Origin: Myxococcales bacterium
GTDB taxonomy: Bacteria > Myxococcota_A > Polyangia > Palsa-1104 > JAEUJZ01
Length of the DNA stretch: 60,826 nt
Assembly (NCBI GenBank): GCA_016794365.1
Contig: JAEUKB010000080.1
Location: forward strand, 1 to 60,826
Reading direction: 5' to 3'
In this document: in pieces, positions 42,609-50,594 of the stretch
Position numbering within the stretch: position 1 is the first letter of the stretch
How the letters are laid out: the number at the start of each line of letters is the position of its first letter
The notes under the pieces: generated by a model
Seen by the model: only the letters and a program-made list of their open reading frames with translations
Database searches by the model: none
What the model was told of the DNA's origin: nothing
Translations under genes and position numbers: made by a program

Positions 42609-43610
42609 ATGGCCTTGCTTCCCATCTCTTTGTCTCGTCAATCAATCTTTCGTCGAACGATTCATCCGCTGGCGCTCATCGGCGCGCTCGTCGTCAGCGT
42701 GGGCCTGCCTGTGACAACGCCTGTGCGAGCCGATGTCGTCGCAGCCAAGCCCAAAGACACCACGCCCGACAGCTTTTCCGGAGTGCAGCGCATCGTCGCG
42801 ATCGGTGACGTTCACGGCGACTATGAGCGCTTTTTTGCAACCCTCAAGCTGTGTCGAATCATCGACGACAAGGGCAGCTGGATCGCGGGCAAGACGCACC
42901 TGGTCCAGACCGGCGATGTGCTCGATCGCGGGCCGGATTCCAAAAAAGTCATGGACCTACTGATGCAGCTCGAAGAGCAAGCCGCCAAGGCAGCGGGCAA
43001 GGTTCACGCGCTCATCGGCAACCATGAATACATGACGATCGCCGGGGATCTGCGCTATGTCTCCGACGGAGAACTTGCGGCATTTGGCGACGGTCCACGC
43101 ATCACCCCCGTCGGTCGCGAGCCCGCTTGCAGCGTCGAAAAGTATCGCGCCGCCTTCAGTTCGCAGAGCAAGTACGGTCGCTGGCTGATGTCGCACAACG
43201 CGATCGTGAAGGTAAACGACACGCTGTTTATGCACGGCGGCCTCAGCCCGCGCTACGTTCGTCGCAAGCTGAGTGACTTAAACCAAGCGGTCCGTACCGA
43301 GCTACAGCATCCGTCGCCGGGCAGCTTCGGTGTCGGCAGTGATCCCGAAGGTCCGCTGTGGTTTCGTGGCCTGGCCGAGTCGCTTCAGGATCAAGTGATG
43401 CAGGCCTACTTGAAGGAGCTGTCCGATGCCCAAGGCGCGCAGCGGATCGTGATGGGTCACACGATTCAGGACAAAGGCATCTCGCTGCGAGCGGGCGGCA
43501 AGCTGGCGCTGATTGACGTGGGCATGTCGCGCTGGACCATCGGCGGTGCGCCGTCGTGCTTGCAGATCGAGCGGACCGGAGCCAGCGATCAAGTCACCGT
43601 GCTGCGCTAA
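42609..43610 (+). CDS. Secreted PPP-family (Shewanella-like) phosphatase
   Basis: The 333-residue product begins with a signal peptide (about 1-40, ending near PVRADV) and then a calcineurin-like metallophosphoesterase domain. The motifs GDVHGD, GDVLDRGPDS, GNHEYM, HGGLSPRY and GHT are all present, as in PPP-type and Shewanella-like phosphatases that use two metals to remove phosphate from proteins. The signal peptide places it in the periplasm. It follows the membrane protein by 20 bases and is convergent with the PP2C gene, so two different phosphatase families sit side by side. Confidence 0.9.
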   Translation: MALLPISLSRQSIFRRTIHPLALIGALVVSVGLPVTTPVRADVVAAKPKDTTPDSFSGVQRIVAIGDVHGDYERFFATLKLCRIIDDKGSWIAGKTHLVQTGDVLDRGPDSKKVMDLLMQLEEQAAKAAGKVHALIGNHEYMTIAGDLRYVSDGELAAFGDGPRITPVGREPACSVEKYRAAFSSQSKYGRWLMSHNAIVKVNDTLFMHGGLSPRYVRRKLSDLNQAVRTELQHPSPGSFGVGSDPEGPLWFRGLAESLQDQVMQAYLKELSDAQGAQRIVMGHTIQDKGISLRAGGKLALIDVGMSRWTIGGAPSCLQIERTGASDQVTVLR

Positions 43611-43620
43611 CCACGCGACG

Positions 43621-43668
43621 CACGACTTTCGCGGCTACAACGTTCGCAGCCACGACTTGTGCGGCTAC
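43621..43668. repeat. Two-copy imperfect direct repeat at a convergent junction
   Basis: An 18-base sequence starting CACGACTT and ending GCGGCTAC occurs at 43621-43638 and 43651-43668, differing at two positions. The second copy includes the stop of the PP2C gene. Confidence 0.6.
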
Positions 43669-45029
43669 GGCTGGAAGTCGTCTTCGCCGGGAATCGAGGA
43701 GCTGCTGGCTTGCTGCTCGGCCCGACCGGCGGACAGTTCTGCCGTGGTCTTGCGCAAGCGCTCGGTCAGCACCTGCACAAACGACCACAGCAGCTTGACC
43801 GCCAGCGGCGATTCCTTGCGCAGGATTTCGTAAAAGTCACGCCGACGCAGCGCAAGCAGTCGCGTCGGTTCCTCTGCCGTGGCCGAAGCCGAGCGCGTCG
43901 CCCGATCGACGAGCGCCATCTCTCCAAAGTGTGCGCCTTTGCCAATCACGGTGAGCGCCACGCTGTCTTTGTGGACCCGCACCCGACCGCTCAGGATCAC
44001 GAACAGCTCTTCGCCTGGCTCACGCTCGCGGAAAATCGTCTCTCCCGCTCCGACTTCCAGCACGCTCGTCAGGTTCAGCACCCGAATGACCTCTTTATAG
44101 GTCAGGTGCTTAAACAGCGGCATTCCCTTGAGCACCGAGACCTTGTTCGCCAGCTCGCTGATGAGCGCGGTCGATTGGCCCGGATCCGAGGACTCGACCC
44201 GCACCACCACCGCCGTGATGTTGTCGTGTCCGCCACCAGAGTTTGCGAGCGCGATGAAGTCCTTTGGCGACTCTGTAATGTCGGTTCCGCCCAGGATTTC
44301 TTTGACATCGCGATCTTTGAGATACGCGTGTAGTCCATCGGAACACAGCAGGAACTGATCGCCCGGTAGGACTTCAAAATCGAACGTGTCTGCTTCCACC
44401 GTTTCGTACGCACCAATCGCGCGTGTCACCGCGTTTTTGTACTTCGCGTACGGAGACCCTTCGATCTCTTCTCGCTTGAGCTTTCCGCGACGGACAAGCT
44501 CGTTGAGCAGAGAGTGATCTTCGGTGATCTGATGAACCTGACTCTGCCTGAGCAGATAGATGCGAGAGTCGCCCACATGCGCGATAAAGCCGCGATTCCC
44601 AACCAGCAGCAGACAGCTACATGTGGTTCCCATTCCGCGCTTATCAGAGTCTTCCTGCGCGCGCCGAAACACCTCTGCGGAAGCCGACTGAATCGCGTGC
44701 TCTAGGACTCCCAAGATCTCTTGGCGAGCCGTCCCAGAGTCCGCTTGATCGCGATGTCTTTCGATCACATCCGCGTTGTCCCGAACGGTCTTACACACCG
44801 CATGAACAGCGATCTGTGAAGCCACTTCTCCGGCGGCATGACCGCCCATTCCGTCCGCCACCACAAACAAAGAGAGACGCGGATCGACGAGGTAATTGTC
44901 CTCATTGTGATCGCGCTGACGTCCAATGTCCGTCGCTGCGTAGAACTTAATCTCCAACAGGCTCTTGGTACGGTCAGGCACGATGATTTGCTCGTCGGTG
45001 GTTTCTGTTCTGGACGTCTGACGCCGCAC
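43665..45029 (-). CDS. PP2C phosphatase with C-terminal cyclic-nucleotide-binding domain
   Basis: The 454-residue protein has a PPM/PP2C domain (about 25-280) with DIGRQRDHNEDNY, VADGMGGHAAGEVAS, GTTCSCLLL, AHVGDSRIYLLR, SDGLHAYL and GHDNITAVVV, so the metal-binding aspartates are present. The last 150 residues form a cNMP-binding domain (GETIFREREPGEELFVILSGRVRVHK, FGEMALVDRATRSASATA) with the Glu and Arg of the phosphate-binding cassette. It probably dephosphorylates Ser/Thr kinase targets under control of cAMP or cGMP. The domain order, with phosphatase first, is unusual. Confidence 0.92.
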   Translation of the reverse strand: MRRQTSRTETTDEQIIVPDRTKSLLEIKFYAATDIGRQRDHNEDNYLVDPRLSLFVVADGMGGHAAGEVASQIAVHAVCKTVRDNADVIERHRDQADSGTARQEILGVLEHAIQSASAEVFRRAQEDSDKRGMGTTCSCLLLVGNRGFIAHVGDSRIYLLRQSQVHQITEDHSLLNELVRRGKLKREEIEGSPYAKYKNAVTRAIGAYETVEADTFDFEVLPGDQFLLCSDGLHAYLKDRDVKEILGGTDITESPKDFIALANSGGGHDNITAVVVRVESSDPGQSTALISELANKVSVLKGMPLFKHLTYKEVIRVLNLTSVLEVGAGETIFREREPGEELFVILSGRVRVHKDSVALTVIGKGAHFGEMALVDRATRSASATAEEPTRLLALRRRDFYEILRKESPLAVKLLWSFVQVLTERLRKTTAELSAGRAEQQASSSSIPGEDDFQP

Positions 45030-45388
45030 GCTGAGCTCTGAAAGGAATCACAGCGCTTACCAGTGCCTTTTTCGAGTGCTACTCATGGCTTGCGCGCGTT
45101 CGGAACGGAGCCAAGCTACTAAGTCGTATCACGCAATACGCGCTCTTCACAAGAGGAGATCTCGGCGACGGTCCTAAGCGACATCTCGCGAATGCACGAC
45201 CACGCAGATTCCCGAATTCCTGGTTTCCCCCCCGGATTCCTGAGTTCCCGGTTTCTTGAGTTCCCGGATTCCTGAATTCCCAGATTCTTGATTCAGCGCG
45301 CTGACCCAGCGAACTCGAACTACTGGAGTCGATTGTGAAATCGTCCGTGCGCGACCTATCCCGTGATACACTGAAGCGGGGGATCTTC
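45030..45388. promoter_or_regulatory. Divergent intergenic region holding a 16-bp repeat array
   Basis: This 359-base gap between the divergent PP2C and GH43-like genes has no credible gene; the antisense frame over it is just translated repeat. It holds a degenerate tandem repeat at about 45226-45291, upstream of the lipoprotein start. Confidence 0.5.
45226..45291. repeat. 16-bp tandem repeat (GTTCCCGGATTCCTGA type)
   Basis: Three consecutive 16-base units lie at 45244, 45260 and 45276, with a degenerate copy before them. All share the TTCCC and ATTC(C/T)TGA cores. Confidence 0.8.
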
Positions 45389-46558
45389 ATGACTACACGC
45401 TCGAACCTAGTGTACGCTCTTGTCTTTTTGTGTGCGCCGCTCGGTCTGTATGCAAGCTGCGCGGAAGCGACCATTTATGATCAGCTCGTCGATGGTGGAA
45501 GCAACACAGACAGCGATGGGGGAACCGTCAATCCGTCTCTGTCTACGTGGACTGCGAAGGTTGCGGATCCGTTCGAGTTCCCTTCCGAAACCAGCATCGT
45601 GGCCGACAAAGATCGTCGCTGGAAGCGCGATCCACACTACGTCACAGCCAACGGAACCAACTATCTGTTCATCGCGGGTGGCGACTCCTCAACCACTGCG
45701 GAGCGCTGGTCTTTGTCCTATTACAAAGACACGGCTGTTCCGACCAAGTCCTCCACCTGGACGATGATGTTTGACGGACCCACCAGCACAAGCTGGGACA
45801 AGCTGGATGTCATGGCGCCGTTTGCTTCCTATCGTCAGGCCGACGGCTGGACGATCTACTACGCCGCCAACGGAGACAGCACCAAGCCGGACTATGTTCT
45901 GCAAATTGGCCGCGCAACCAGCTCTGATCTGAAGAGCTTTTCGCGCGCCAGCCAGCCTGTGATTGGAACTCCCAACTTCACCGCAGGATCGCCCGATAGC
46001 TCGCGTCCTGATGCCTACGGAGCCACCGATCCATGGATCCTGGTCGATGGCAGCAACGTCTACATGTATTACGCTGGACTCGACTGCGGCAGCGGGACTT
46101 GTAAGTTCCAGATTCTTCGCTCGAAAAGCAACGATGGAGGAACGTCGTTCCCTCCGGGTGAAGTCGTTCTGTCCGGTCGATCGGGCGTTCCCGAAGAAGC
46201 CGGTGGCGTCGCTGGTCCCAGCATCATCCTGCGCAACGGCCAGTACACGATGGCCTACACCGCCGTCAAAGACATCCCGACCAAGGATCGCAAGTCGATC
46301 CGCAACGCGCTGGCCACTGGAACGGTCGGTGTCGCGGTCAGCTCGGACGGAAAGACCTTCCAGATCGGAACCAAGAGCGGTGCAGCGCTGGTGCCACAGC
46401 TCGCCGGATTTTCGTCCTTCCGTTCCGAAGGAGCGTTCTCACCCACGCTCTACCTCGACGGAAACACCGTGCGCGGCTTTGTCTCGGGCCTAAAAAACGA
46501 CGTAAACGGTGTCTATTACGGCATCGGCAGCATCGAGCTAACCGAAGTCAAGCCGTAG
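45389..46558 (+). CDS. GH43/GH32-like five-bladed propeller lipoprotein
   Basis: The 389-residue product has a signal peptide with a lipobox-like YASC, although Tyr at -3 is atypical, and an acidic Ser/Gly-rich linker. A beta-propeller follows, resembling the glycoside hydrolase 43/32/68 superfamily: DPHYVTANGTNYLFIAGGD, ATDPWILVDGSNVYMYYAG, GPSIILRNGQYTMAYTAV and EGAFSPTLYLDGNTV. DPH and ATDPW recall the catalytic-Asp surroundings of GH43, but I cannot confirm the acid residue. It probably binds or hydrolyses a polysaccharide at the cell surface. I chose the ATG at 45389, with GGGGGA upstream. Repeat arrays flank the gene on both sides. Confidence 0.72.
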   Translation: MTTRSNLVYALVFLCAPLGLYASCAEATIYDQLVDGGSNTDSDGGTVNPSLSTWTAKVADPFEFPSETSIVADKDRRWKRDPHYVTANGTNYLFIAGGDSSTTAERWSLSYYKDTAVPTKSSTWTMMFDGPTSTSWDKLDVMAPFASYRQADGWTIYYAANGDSTKPDYVLQIGRATSSDLKSFSRASQPVIGTPNFTAGSPDSSRPDAYGATDPWILVDGSNVYMYYAGLDCGSGTCKFQILRSKSNDGGTSFPPGEVVLSGRSGVPEEAGGVAGPSIILRNGQYTMAYTAVKDIPTKDRKSIRNALATGTVGVAVSSDGKTFQIGTKSGAALVPQLAGFSSFRSEGAFSPTLYLDGNTVRGFVSGLKNDVNGVYYGIGSIELTEVKP

Positions 46559-46580
46559 CCTCCGCAGTCCCGCCCCACAG

Positions 46581-46744
46581 CCATTCCCAACCGATTCCCA
46601 ATCGATTCCCAATCGATTCCTAACGGACCCCTAATCGATTCCCAACGGATTCCTAATCGATTCCTAATCGATTCCTAATCGACTCCTAATCGATTCCCAA
46701 TCGATTCCCAATCGATTCCTAACGGACTCCCAATCCATTCCCAC
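46581..46744. repeat. 11-bp tandem repeat array (CGATTCCCAAT consensus), about 15 copies
   Basis: About 15 uninterrupted units of 11 bases differ mainly at C/T and A/T positions, for example CGATTCCTAAT, CGACTCCTAAT and GGATTCCTAAT. The array starts 22 bases after the stop of the GH43-like lipoprotein and ends 47 bases before the next gene. A translated frame across it would be low-complexity and is not accepted as a gene. Confidence 0.92.
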
Positions 46745-46790
46745 GCTTTGGCGGCTTACATCCCTGTTTGATTCGTACGAAGTGCGCTGG

Positions 46791-47801
46791 ATGCTTGGGC
46801 GTTTGTCTGTGGGCGTGTATGGTTGCGCCGTGCTGCGCTGCTCTCCGTCTCGGTCCCAAGGATTCCGTACACTCCCGCTCTGCGCGCTGCTTGTGTGGGT
46901 CAGTGGTGTTGCGACCCCTGCGCGAGCCCAGTCCACCGGCATCGCAGCGGATCGGATGACCTTTCACAGCGGACCGTCGGCGTTTTACTCCGTCGAAGGA
47001 GGCCAAGTTGCCGCTCCCAACGAGCTGTGGCTTCACAGCGCGGCATCTTTTGTCCACCGTCCGCTGCGTCTTCGACAGCGCTACAGCGACGAGCTGTTGG
47101 CCACGCCGGTTGCCTATCGCGTCTCGCTCGACCTGGGCGGAGAGCTGGGCCTTTGGAAGCAGCGCTTGGCCGTCGGTGCGTCACTTCCCGTCGCGCTGTG
47201 GCAAGTCGGCGATCGTCTGATTCCCACTGGAGGCAGTGATCTATCCGTCGAAAGAGCGCTCAAGACCAGCGCGGTGGGCGACATCCGGCTGCGCGCCAAA
47301 GCCAGGCTGACTCCGACGGACTGGTTCTGGGCTGTGGCCCTTGCGCTCGACGTGACGATTCCCGGCGGCGGACAGAGCGACTTTGTGGCGACGCAAGGAC
47401 CGACGGTGACGCCACGGCTCATCGGCTGGTTTTTGCGAGGCCCCGTCGCTGCGTCGATCAACGTGTCCGCGCAGCTGGCCCCGCAGCGTCTGCTCTATGA
47501 CACCACGCTGCATCACTCGATCTTGTGGGGCGCAGCCGTCAGCACAGCGTTTCCCACCCGGCGCGTCGGTCTGGCGCTCCTTGTCGAAACCGTCGGAAGC
47601 TACGCCATCGGAGCCCCGATCGTCTCAAACGAGCTACGCGGCGGCCTGCGCATCGGTCTTAGAGAGGCCGCACTCGATCTCGGTGGCGGCGCTGGCTTTG
47701 GCCCGCTTTCGCCCGATTTTCGCGCGTTTGCGTCGATTCGCGGCGTCTTCGCTCAGCGTCCACCAAGCGTAAGCTGCTCGGAACGACCTCGCGCGCTCTG
47801 A
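46791..47801 (+). CDS. Outer-membrane beta-barrel protein
   Basis: The product of about 336 residues has a signal peptide (LPLCALLVWVSGVATPARAQ). Antiparallel amphipathic strands follow, with WLHSAASFVHRPLRLRQRY, YRVSLDLGGELGLW, ASLPVALWQVGDR and a C-terminal strand-rich region. The N-terminal pattern resembles barrel or OmpA-like proteins common in myxobacteria, although no OmpA domain follows. The ATG at 46791 is used; a GTG nine bases earlier is also possible. Its last 49 bases overlap the 3' end of the photolyase gene on the other strand. Confidence 0.7.
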   Translation: MLGRLSVGVYGCAVLRCSPSRSQGFRTLPLCALLVWVSGVATPARAQSTGIAADRMTFHSGPSAFYSVEGGQVAAPNELWLHSAASFVHRPLRLRQRYSDELLATPVAYRVSLDLGGELGLWKQRLAVGASLPVALWQVGDRLIPTGGSDLSVERALKTSAVGDIRLRAKARLTPTDWFWAVALALDVTIPGGGQSDFVATQGPTVTPRLIGWFLRGPVAASINVSAQLAPQRLLYDTTLHHSILWGAAVSTAFPTRRVGLALLVETVGSYAIGAPIVSNELRGGLRIGLREAALDLGGGAGFGPLSPDFRAFASIRGVFAQRPPSVSCSERPRAL

Positions 47802-49240
47802 CCGAGCAGCGTCCGTCGCACCCGATCGATGTACAGCGGCCCCTGAGCACGCTTGCCTGCTCCGTCGGACGACATCGGTCGCATCAGCCCAAACACCGGA
47901 CGCCGCGCAAACGGCCTGTCGTGCAGTCCAAAGCACCACAGCATGTTCGTGTAGCCGTTGGGATCGCGTCCGTCGTAGGCGTAGTGATCGTTTAGGTAAA
48001 TCAGTCGCTGGAGCGCTTCTTCGTAGCTCGGCGACCACTCAATGACGCGCTTGCCCCACAGCATTCGCATGTAGCCGTGTGGCTCGCCCAGCTCGCGCAG
48101 CTCGGTCTGAATCGCGTTCCACAGCGGGTCCGACGTGCGTCCCCACAGGAGCTGCTGCAAGTCGTAGATCGTCGCGCGCTTGTCTGGTTCGTGCTCTCGC
48201 ATGCTGGCTTGCGTCCACGCGGGCAGCGCACGCACCGTCTGATGTTCTTTGGTAAACAGACAAAAGTTGTGGGCCAGGTGTCGCCGCACAAGCAGCTCTT
48301 CGATAAACGCAGCCACCGACGGATCGGCAAGTCCCGCAGGATGCGCCGCAATCGCCGCACGCGCGATTTCATCTGCGGACAGCATGCCGTAGTGCAGATA
48401 CGGGCTCAGCCCCGAGGTCACATCGACATCGGCCAGGTTTCGTCCGTCTCCGTAGCGTGGCAGTCCGTCGCGCAAGAACTTCGTCAGCCGCCCAAGTCCC
48501 GCCGATCGTCCACCGCGCACACCGATGGCAGGCACCACCGAGCGATCGACGCCTGTCTCGGCCACCAGTCGATCCAGCTCGCTTGAGTCCGTCGGTAGCT
48601 CGATGCCACGACGCAGGCCCGCAAGCTGGGGCAGCGGTAGCGACAGCGAGTCCCGCAGCGGAATCGGCGACGGATCGGAACGACGCAGCAAGTCTGGCAG
48701 CAGCTTGTGAAGGTGCGGACGCAGCACGGCTGCCGACGGAAATGCACGCTCGAAGACCCGCAGTGGAACCACATCACAGCCATCGACGGCATACAGCGGA
48801 CAGTCGAGCACCTGCGCGAGCTTGGCATTGTGCCGAGGCACGATAAACGTCGGATAGTCGTCGGTCACCACCAGCGCGGCGGACTGCGCAAGCTGCGCCA
48901 CCATCGGGAAACGATCTCCGAGCTTGGGCAGAAAAAACCAGTGCGCAATCCCGCGCGCCGCAAGTCGCGTCGCCAGCTCATTCACTCCGTCGAGGATGAA
49001 GCGATGATGACGCCAGCTCGCGTGTGGATAATCGGGTCGCAGCCCTTCGTAGACCACCACCGGCAGGCCCAGGTGATTGGCCCACTCCACCGCGTAGTCG
49101 AGCGCCGGGTTCCATTCCGCGCGCTTTTGCACCTGACAGAAGTACAAGACGTAGCGACCCTGTGGCCGAGGAGATCCCTGTCGCAGCGGCACCACGCGAC
49201 GGGAATCGAGAGAAAACGACGGGTGCGAAGCAAAGCTCAT
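47753..49240 (-). CDS. phrB: Class II CPD photolyase
   Basis: The 495-residue enzyme uses light and FADH- to split cyclobutane pyrimidine dimers. The N-terminal antenna-type Rossmann domain contains YVLYFCQVQKRAEWNPALDYA. The C-terminal FAD domain has the class II features LHYGMLSADEIARAAI, LVRRHLAHNFCLF, DPLWNAIQTEL, GYMRMLWGKRVIEW and NGYTNMLWCFGLHDRPF. Length fits class II. The gene is tail-to-tail with the barrel gene and overlaps it by 49 bases. It may be expressed together with the upstream fasciclin gene on the same strand, but a gap of 104 bases separates them. Confidence 0.95.
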   Translation of the reverse strand: MSFASHPSFSLDSRRVVPLRQGSPRPQGRYVLYFCQVQKRAEWNPALDYAVEWANHLGLPVVVYEGLRPDYPHASWRHHRFILDGVNELATRLAARGIAHWFFLPKLGDRFPMVAQLAQSAALVVTDDYPTFIVPRHNAKLAQVLDCPLYAVDGCDVVPLRVFERAFPSAAVLRPHLHKLLPDLLRRSDPSPIPLRDSLSLPLPQLAGLRRGIELPTDSSELDRLVAETGVDRSVVPAIGVRGGRSAGLGRLTKFLRDGLPRYGDGRNLADVDVTSGLSPYLHYGMLSADEIARAAIAAHPAGLADPSVAAFIEELLVRRHLAHNFCLFTKEHQTVRALPAWTQASMREHEPDKRATIYDLQQLLWGRTSDPLWNAIQTELRELGEPHGYMRMLWGKRVIEWSPSYEEALQRLIYLNDHYAYDGRDPNGYTNMLWCFGLHDRPFARRPVFGLMRPMSSDGAGKRAQGPLYIDRVRRTLLGQSARGRSEQLTLGGR

Positions 49241-49344
49241 CGCACAGTGTGATGCCGCCCACGCGCCCAGATCCGCGCACTACACCACGAAAATGCTCGA
49301 TTGTTCCGACGGATGAGCTGGCTTTGCGACAGTGTCGTCAACGC

Positions 49345-50160
49345 TTACGAAGTCGGAGAAGCCTTGCGCGGACCCTTTTTGCGTGCAGACGATGGCTCGG
49401 CCTTGTTCGCCGCTGGACGCTCGGGCAGAGACAGCAGCTCATCGACGGCGTGGAACATTCCGTTGGAGCCGTAGTGATCGCCGCTCGTTAGGTGCGCGTG
49501 GTTGATGCGAATGCCGCTGGTGTAGTCCACGTTGACGACCGCGCCGCTCATCGTCTTGATGTTGCGCAGGTGATTGAGCACGTCTTTGGACACCAGTCCC
49601 CGAATGACGTGATACGCGAGCAGCCCGCGCAGCCGTGACGGATCTTTTTGCATCGACTCGCGCAGCTCGCTTGGCAGCTTGGCAAACGCTTCATCCGTCG
49701 GCACAAACACCGTAAACGGCCCGCGTCCGTGGAGCGTCTTGTCAAAGCCCGACGCTTCCACAATTTTGAGAAACTGCGAAAAGTGCCCGTCGGTACGCAG
49801 CGTGGCCATCAGATCCTCGTGCGCCGCGTGCATCTTCGTCAGTCGATCGTTGCCCGGTCCACCGTCGAACATCTTGTCGATGTAGTTTTCTGTCGGTTTT
49901 TCTGTCGGTTTGTCCGTCGATTTGTCTGTCGATTTGTCCGTCGATTTGTCTGTCGCAGACTCAACGGACTTGGTCGTCGCTTGCTCGTGTGCGCGCGGCT
50001 CAGCGCCTTCGCTCATCTTTGCACGCGAGACGGAACGAGCACGCTCCGCCGTCGCCACCGTCTCACCGACCGACGAGTCATTGGCCCCAGCATGCCAGGG
50101 CATGACCCATCCCAGCAGCACCGCGCCGCCGAGCAGCCAGCTGTTTCGAACCCGCATCAT
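49345..50160 (-). CDS. Secreted fasciclin-domain protein with Lys/Asp/Ser/Thr repeats
   Basis: The 271-residue product has a signal peptide (SWLLGGAVLLGWVMPWHAGA). A linker of repeated DKST/DKPT units follows, encoded by 12-base repeats near 49893-49955. A fasciclin (FAS1) domain (about 120-250) then shows DLMATLRTDGHFSQFLKIVEASGF, GPFTVFVPTDEAF, LAYHVIRG and GMFHAVDELL. FAS1 domains mediate adhesion, and this one is probably periplasmic or surface-bound. The C-terminus is Lys/Arg-rich. It lies 33 bases after the response regulator gene and could be its operon partner. Confidence 0.9.
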   Translation of the reverse strand: MMRVRNSWLLGGAVLLGWVMPWHAGANDSSVGETVATAERARSVSRAKMSEGAEPRAHEQATTKSVESATDKSTDKSTDKSTDKPTEKPTENYIDKMFDGGPGNDRLTKMHAAHEDLMATLRTDGHFSQFLKIVEASGFDKTLHGRGPFTVFVPTDEAFAKLPSELRESMQKDPSRLRGLLAYHVIRGLVSKDVLNHLRNIKTMSGAVVNVDYTSGIRINHAHLTSGDHYGSNGMFHAVDELLSLPERPAANKAEPSSARKKGPRKASPTS

Positions 50161-50193
50161 CGACTTCCCCCCAAAGCGAACTTCGCAGACCCT

Positions 50194-50586
50194 TTACGTG
50201 CGCGTCCCGAGAAGACGCGACTTGACCTCTTCCACCAGCTTGCGCGGCGAAATCGGCTTCGATAGATACCCGTCACAGCCCGCTGCCAGCGCGCGCTCTT
50301 CGTCACCGTGCATGGCATGAGCCGTCAGCGCCAAGATGATGATGTCACGCGTCGCTTCGTCGGCTTTGAGCTGCCGAGTACACTCCCAGCCGTCGATGAC
50401 CGGGATCGACAAGTCCATCAGGATCAGCGCAGGATGATGGGCTCGGGCTTCGCGCAGCGCTTCTTCACCGTTGCTGGCCTGACGGATCGCAAAGCCAGAG
50501 TGGCGCAGGACCGTCTCGAAAATCTTCTGGTTGTGGATGTCATCATCCACCAGCAAGACGGTAGAAATTTTGGCAGCGGCTGACAT
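50194..50586 (-). CDS. Single-domain response regulator
   Basis: The 130-residue product is a lone receiver domain. The acidic pocket VLLVDDD, the phosphorylation site Asp58 in LILMDLSIP, the switch Thr in LTAH and Lys110 in LSKP are all present. There is no output domain, so it should act through protein contacts or as a phosphate relay. It lies eight bases after the sensor kinase gene, which makes that kinase the obvious donor. Confidence 0.95.
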   Translation of the reverse strand: MSAAAKISTVLLVDDDIHNQKIFETVLRHSGFAIRQASNGEEALREARAHHPALILMDLSIPVIDGWECTRQLKADEATRDIIILALTAHAMHGDEERALAAGCDGYLSKPISPRKLVEEVKSRLLGTRT

Positions 50587-50594
50587 CGTGGCTC

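Noticed and set aside
45079..45474. Minus-strand frame rich in Gly, Asn and Ser repeats
   Set aside because: It only translates the 16-bp array and the start of the lipoprotein gene.
46581..46744. CRISPR array
   Set aside because: Units are contiguous 11-mers with no spacers and no cas genes nearby.
46664..46942. Minus-strand frame over the 11-bp array
   Set aside because: The repetitive product is a by-product of a non-multiple-of-three repeat; no start signal.
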